Part shown: positions 58,648 through 62,308 of the stretch, piece after piece | Numbering within the stretch: the stretch's first letter is position 1 | Layout: every line of letters starts with the position of its first letter | Assembly (NCBI GenBank): GCA_050014835.1 | Contig: JBEKCO010000004.1 | Span: forward strand, 1-62,308 | Source of the DNA: Bog-793 sp050014835 | GTDB lineage: Bacteria > Actinomycetota > Acidimicrobiia > Acidimicrobiales > Bog-793 | Direction: 5' to 3' | DNA length: 62,308 bases | The notes under the pieces: model-generated | Told to the model about the DNA's origin: nothing | Databases searched by the model: none | The model's input: only the letters and a program-made list of their open reading frames with translations | Made by a program: the position numbers and the translations under genes

Positions 58648-60122
58648 GCCCCGATCGCATCCTCCCGGGCTCGGCCGGGCCGCAGCCGCCCGAGCCGGAA
58701 GGCGCGTCCCGCCCCTTCCCGCCGCCGTTCGCCCCGCCGACCGAAGAGCCACCCGAGGCGGCCGGAGCTCTTCGGACCGGGGCCGACGGGGAGCCGGTCG
58801 CGCCGCCCGAGCCACCGGTGAGAGAACCGACCGCCGAGGTGCCGGCACGGGGGACACCCCGAGGGCGTAGCCGGCAGCTCGGGCCGCTCCGCCGCCTCTA
58901 CTTCGGCCAGACCCGCTTCGACTTCGTCCGCCGCAAGCACTGGTGGTTCGCGCTGTCCTCGACGATCATCTTGGCGGGCGCCATCTCGCTGGCGACGAGG
59001 GGACTCAACCTCGACATCGAGTTCGCCGGCGGCAACGCCTGGACCCTGCAGACCTCGTCGGTCTCCGTCGCCCAGGCGCGCACCGCCCTCGCGCCCCTCG
59101 GGCTCGGCGGCGCGACGATCACCACGCTCGGCACCCCGCCGAAGACGACCCTCGAGGTCGAGGCGAAGCTGCCCAAGGCCCAGACGGCGGCGCAGTCGAA
59201 CAAACTGCTCGCCCAGGTGAGCCAGACCCTCGCGCGGCTCGCCCACCAACCGGTCACGGCCGTGAACGTCGAGCACGTCGGGCCCTCGTGGGGACACCAG
59301 ATCACCGACAAGGCGCTCGAAGCGCTCATCGTGTTCATCATCCTCGTCAGCGTGTACATCTCCATCTTTTTCGAATGGCGCATGGCGTTCGCGGCGATCG
59401 TCGCGATGTTCCACGACATCCTCGTGACGGTGGGCGTGTACTCGTTGGTCGGCTTCGACGTGACGCCGGACACGGTCGTCGCCTTCTTGACGATCCTCGG
59501 CTACTCGCTCTACGACACCATCGTCGTGTTCGACCGCGTGCGCGACAACGCGAAGAACCTCGCCCAGCGCGACCGGATCGTGTTCTCGGACCTCATCAAC
59601 CTCTCGATGAACCAGACGCTCGCCCGCTCGATCAACACGTCGCTCGTCGCCATCCTGCCGATCCTGTCGGTGCTCGTGCTCGGCGCGCAGATCCTCGGCG
59701 CGACGACGCTCGAGTACTTCGGCCTCGCGCTTTTCATCGGCCTCACGACCGGGGCCTACTCGTCGATCTTCATCGCCTCCCCGCTCGTCGCCGTGATGAA
59801 AGAACGCGAGCCGCACTACCGCCAGCTCGCCGAGCGCCTCCGCAAGCGGGGCATCGGCGCCGTGCTCCTCAGCCCGGCCGCCGTCGCCGCCGGCGCCCTC
59901 GGGCTCGAGCTCCCGACGTCTGGCCGGTCACTACCCGCCGTCGTCCCGGGCACCGCCCGCCGCCCGCCCGCCACTCGCCCCACGCCGTCGCGCCCCCCGG
60001 GCGCCCAGCCCGCCACCACAGCCACCGGCCCGGCCCCGCGGGCCACCGGGCCCGCGGGAAGCGCCCGTCCGAGCAAGTCCCGACCGGCCGCAAGGCGGCG
60101 ACGTAAGGGGGGCCGGCACTGA
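58644..60122 (+). CDS. secF: Protein translocase subunit SecF
   Basis: 492 residues. A Pro/Glu-rich N-terminal extension of about 80 residues precedes the usual SecF start (YFGQTRFDFVRRKHWWF); the conserved GLNLDIEFAGGNAW and the YSLYDTIVVFDRVRDN segment follow. The last 100 residues are a Pro/Ala/Arg-rich tail, also longer than typical. GTG 58644 overlaps the secD stop. Both extensions are likely disordered and cytoplasmic. Confidence 0.94.
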   Translation: MSPDRILPGSAGPQPPEPEGASRPFPPPFAPPTEEPPEAAGALRTGADGEPVAPPEPPVREPTAEVPARGTPRGRSRQLGPLRRLYFGQTRFDFVRRKHWWFALSSTIILAGAISLATRGLNLDIEFAGGNAWTLQTSSVSVAQARTALAPLGLGGATITTLGTPPKTTLEVEAKLPKAQTAAQSNKLLAQVSQTLARLAHQPVTAVNVEHVGPSWGHQITDKALEALIVFIILVSVYISIFFEWRMAFAAIVAMFHDILVTVGVYSLVGFDVTPDTVVAFLTILGYSLYDTIVVFDRVRDNAKNLAQRDRIVFSDLINLSMNQTLARSINTSLVAILPILSVLVLGAQILGATTLEYFGLALFIGLTTGAYSSIFIASPLVAVMKEREPHYRQLAERLRKRGIGAVLLSPAAVAAGALGLELPTSGRSLPAVVPGTARRPPATRPTPSRPPGAQPATTATGPAPRATGPAGSARPSKSRPAARRRRKGGRH

Positions 60123-61345
60123 TCGACGTCCATCTGGCCCGCGTGGAGCCCGAACGATTCCGGACCGCGCTCGCCCGGAAGGGCGCCGCCGCGATCTTCG
60201 ACGAGTTCCTCGCCCTCGACCAGGCCTGGCGCCTCGAGGCCGCCCGGGTCGAGCAACTGCGGGCCGCCACGAAGCCGAAGGGCCGCCCCGACGACGCCGT
60301 CCGCCAGGCGCTCGCCGCAGCCAAGGCCGAGCTGAGACTCGCCGAGGAGTCCTTCGCCGGGACGACGGCGCGGCGCGACGCCCTCCTCGCCCAGATCCCG
60401 AACCCGCCCGACCCGAGCGCTCCCGACGGCACAACCGACGAGGACGCCGTCGAGCTGCGCCGCGTCGGCGAGCCGCCGGAGTTCTCGTTCGAGCCCAAGG
60501 ACCACCTCGCGCTCGGCGCCTTCGCCGTCGAGAAGGCGGCCCAGCTCTCGGGGGCGCGCTTCGCCTACCGGATCGGGGACGTCGCCCTCGTCGAGCTCGC
60601 CCTGTATCGCTACGCGCTCGGGCGGGCGATCGCCCACGGCTTCACGCCGGTGCTGCCGCCGGTGCTCGTCCGGGAGTCCGCGATGTTCGGGACCGGGTTC
60701 CTGCCGACCGACGAGGCGAACCTGTACCGGGTCGAGCCCGACGGTCTGTACCTCACGGGCACCTCGGAGGTGGCCCTCGCCGGCCTGCACGCCGGGGAGA
60801 TCCTCGAGGCGTCGGCGCTCCCGCGCCGCTACGCCGGCTACTCGACGTGTTTCCGCCGCGAGGCCGGTGCGGCGGGCAAGGACACCCGGGGGATCTTCCG
60901 CGTCCACCAGTTCGACAAGGTCGAGATGTTCGTCTTCGCGACCCCGGAGCAGTCCGCCGCGGAGCACGAGGCGATCCTTTCGGTCGAGGAGGAGATCATC
61001 GGCGGCCTCGGGCTCGCCTACCGCGTCGTGAACATCGCGGCAGGGGACCTCGGCCCGTCGGCAGTGAAGAAGTACGACATCGAGGGCTGGATCCCGAGCC
61101 AGGCCCGCTACCGCGAGCTCACCTCGTGCTCGAACACGACCGACTACCAGGCCCGCCGCCTCAACATCCGGGTACGCGGCCCCGAGGGGATCCGGGCCCT
61201 CCACACCCTCAACGGCACGGCGATCACGGCGCGCTCGCTCATCGCGCTCCTCGAGACCTTCCAGCGGGCCGACGGCTCCGTCGACACGCCCGAGGTCCTC
61301 GTCGCCCTCGGCGCGCCGGCGCGCCTCGCCCCGGCGGGCGCCTAG
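60119..61345 (+). CDS. serS: Seryl-tRNA synthetase
   Basis: Charges tRNA-Ser. 408 residues; an N-terminal coiled-coil arm (about 10-95) and a class II core with LTGTSEVAL, motif 2 FRREAGAAGKDTRGIFRVHQFDKVEM and motif 3 LHTLNGTAITARSLIALLE. Homology starts at xIDVHLARVEPERF, which needs a CTG start at 60119 overlapping the secF stop (CTGA) with AAGGGGGG about 7 bases upstream; GTG 60143 would delete 8 conserved residues. It converges with thiD with a 4-base overlap. Confidence 0.9.
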   Translation: MIDVHLARVEPERFRTALARKGAAAIFDEFLALDQAWRLEAARVEQLRAATKPKGRPDDAVRQALAAAKAELRLAEESFAGTTARRDALLAQIPNPPDPSAPDGTTDEDAVELRRVGEPPEFSFEPKDHLALGAFAVEKAAQLSGARFAYRIGDVALVELALYRYALGRAIAHGFTPVLPPVLVRESAMFGTGFLPTDEANLYRVEPDGLYLTGTSEVALAGLHAGEILEASALPRRYAGYSTCFRREAGAAGKDTRGIFRVHQFDKVEMFVFATPEQSAAEHEAILSVEEEIIGGLGLAYRVVNIAAGDLGPSAVKKYDIEGWIPSQARYRELTSCSNTTDYQARRLNIRVRGPEGIRALHTLNGTAITARSLIALLETFQRADGSVDTPEVLVALGAPARLAPAGA

Positions 61346-62178
61346 TCCACGTCCGGCGCGAGCCGGTGGAGCGGCCCGGCGCCGTGCCCGAACCCGCCCT
61401 CGGCGGACCGCTCGAGCGAGGCGGTGACGAAGCGCTTCGCCGCGCCGGTCGCCTCGCGCACCCCGAGACCGCGGGCGAGGAAGGCGGCCAGCGCCGCCGA
61501 GAGCGTGCAACCGGTCCCGTGGACGTTGCGGGTCGTCACCCACGGGGCGCGGAACCAGGTGAGCTCGCCGTCGAGACAGAGGACGTCGGCCGCGTCGACG
61601 GCCTTGCGGTGACCGCCTTTCACGAGGGCCGCGCGCGCCCCCATGCGGCACAGCTTCATCGCCGCCTCCGCCATCGCCTCCTCGTCCCGGACCCGGCGGC
61701 CGACCAGCACCTCGGCCTCGGCGAGGTTCGGGGTGACGACCGTGGCGTAGGGGAGGAGCCGGCGGTAGGCGGCGGAGGCGTCGCCGGCGATGAGGGGCGA
61801 GCCCGAGGAGGCGACCATCACCGGGTCGACGACGAGGATGCCGAAAGCGCCGGAGCCCGCCCGCTGGGCGATCGTCTCGACGATCGCCGTCGTCGCCAGC
61901 ATGCCGGTCTTGGCGGCGTCGATCGTGAAGTCGGCGAGCACGGCGTCGAGCTGGGCGTCGACGAAGGTGGGGGAGAGGATCTCGACGCCGCACACGGCCT
62001 GGGTGTTCTGGGCCGTCACCGCCGTGACGACGAGGGTCCCGAAGACACCGAGCGCGTAGAAAGTGCGCAGGTCCGCGGCGATGCCCGCCCCGCCACCCGA
62101 GTCGGTGCCGGCGATCGTGAGGGCGACGCGGGGCGGCGGTTCGCCGTGCGCGCGCATCCCCTCCTTGGCCGCTGTCAT
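61342..62178 (-). CDS. thiD: HMP/HMP-phosphate kinase
   Basis: 278 residues of the ribokinase fold. ALTIAGTDSGGGAGIAADL binds the substrate, TAVTAQNTQAV and MLATTAIVETIA follow, DPVMVASSG and the anion-hole HGTGCTLSAALAA (catalytic Cys region) close the site. ThiD makes HMP-pyrophosphate for ThiE. It lies 29 kb from thiE/thiM and has no thi box upstream. Start ATG 62178. Confidence 0.94.
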   Translation of the reverse strand: MTAAKEGMRAHGEPPPRVALTIAGTDSGGGAGIAADLRTFYALGVFGTLVVTAVTAQNTQAVCGVEILSPTFVDAQLDAVLADFTIDAAKTGMLATTAIVETIAQRAGSGAFGILVVDPVMVASSGSPLIAGDASAAYRRLLPYATVVTPNLAEAEVLVGRRVRDEEAMAEAAMKLCRMGARAALVKGGHRKAVDAADVLCLDGELTWFRAPWVTTRNVHGTGCTLSAALAAFLARGLGVREATGAAKRFVTASLERSAEGGFGHGAGPLHRLAPDVD

Positions 62179-62308
62179 CGGATCATCCTAGTTGGCTGGT
62201 CGGAAATTCCTCTGTTTGAGCAGGTAGAAGCTGTGAACGGTGCTCGCGATTCGTCGCGGCGTGAGCTTCAATCTGTTCATGAGAGGAACCGCTGAGAGCC
62301 AAAGCTCT
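62179..62308. other. Upstream region of thiD, right edge
   Basis: 130 bases. A 30-codon frame on the minus strand (62280-62188, MNRLKLTPRR start) ends 9 bases before thiD, but nothing supports its expression. No TPP box is recognisable. A plus-strand frame opens at 62279 and leaves the window. Confidence 0.35.

Noticed and set aside
62188..62280. 30-codon leader peptide upstream of thiD
   Set aside because: No ribosome binding site, repeats or hairpin supports it; its position alone is not enough.

Overview
The window is high-GC DNA from an actinobacterium. The evidence is an MshC-type mycothiol ligase, an F420-dependent NADP reductase, a phosphatidylinositol-mannoside operon in the mycobacterial order (thrS, HIT, pgsA, patA, pimA) and yebC-ruvCAB-yajC-secDF synteny, plus many GTG/TTG starts and -10 boxes (TANNNT) placed 6-7 bases before the start codon, as in leaderless mRNAs. 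An Acidimicrobiia-like or other deep actinobacterial lineage is my inference; no rRNA is present to settle it.

Layout. 1-118: edge of an insertion sequence with a transposase start. 166-3678: recA under a LexA box, a DsbA-like protein, a GNAT acetyltransferase and a LysR regulator. 3870-10734 (minus): a tightly coupled five-gene operon encoding a small membrane protein, a fatty acyl-CoA reductase/HAD fusion, a zinc alcohol dehydrogenase, a LarA-superfamily (nickel-pincer) protein with an altered active site, and a PlsC acyltransferase. I consider this the best candidate for an undescribed pathway, probably in lipid chemistry. 10882-13221: tRNA-Val followed by a decayed island (hsdR 3' remnant, a UbiA prenyltransferase whose end is joined out of frame to it, and an NYN nuclease lacking its N-terminus).

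13518-30441: an exopolysaccharide region with two secreted endo-glycanase-like proteins (GH26-like and GH113-like), a GT14, several GT4 and GT2 enzymes, a DUF2206-like polytopic protein and a Wzx-type flippase. 30827-32350: thiE and thiM behind a divergent TPP riboswitch. 32561-35811: MarR regulator, ABC exporter and a twice-frameshifted membrane protein. 35925-37079: a long repetitive coiled-coil protein with a good sigma-70-type promoter. 37661-41159: riboflavin synthase fused into an operon with an ABC importer of the NitT/TauT/THI5 type, plausibly a flavin or flavin-precursor uptake system.

41205-62308: conserved core. An EF-G-like GTPase, peroxiredoxin, MFS exporter, F420:NADP reductase, mshC, the thrS-HIT-pgsA-patA-pimA block, an M48 protease, yebC, ruvC-ruvA-ruvB (with a second LexA box exactly over the ruvC start), yajC-secD-secF, serS (apparent CTG start) and convergent thiD. 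The recA and ruvC boxes together indicate an SOS regulon of Gram-positive type.
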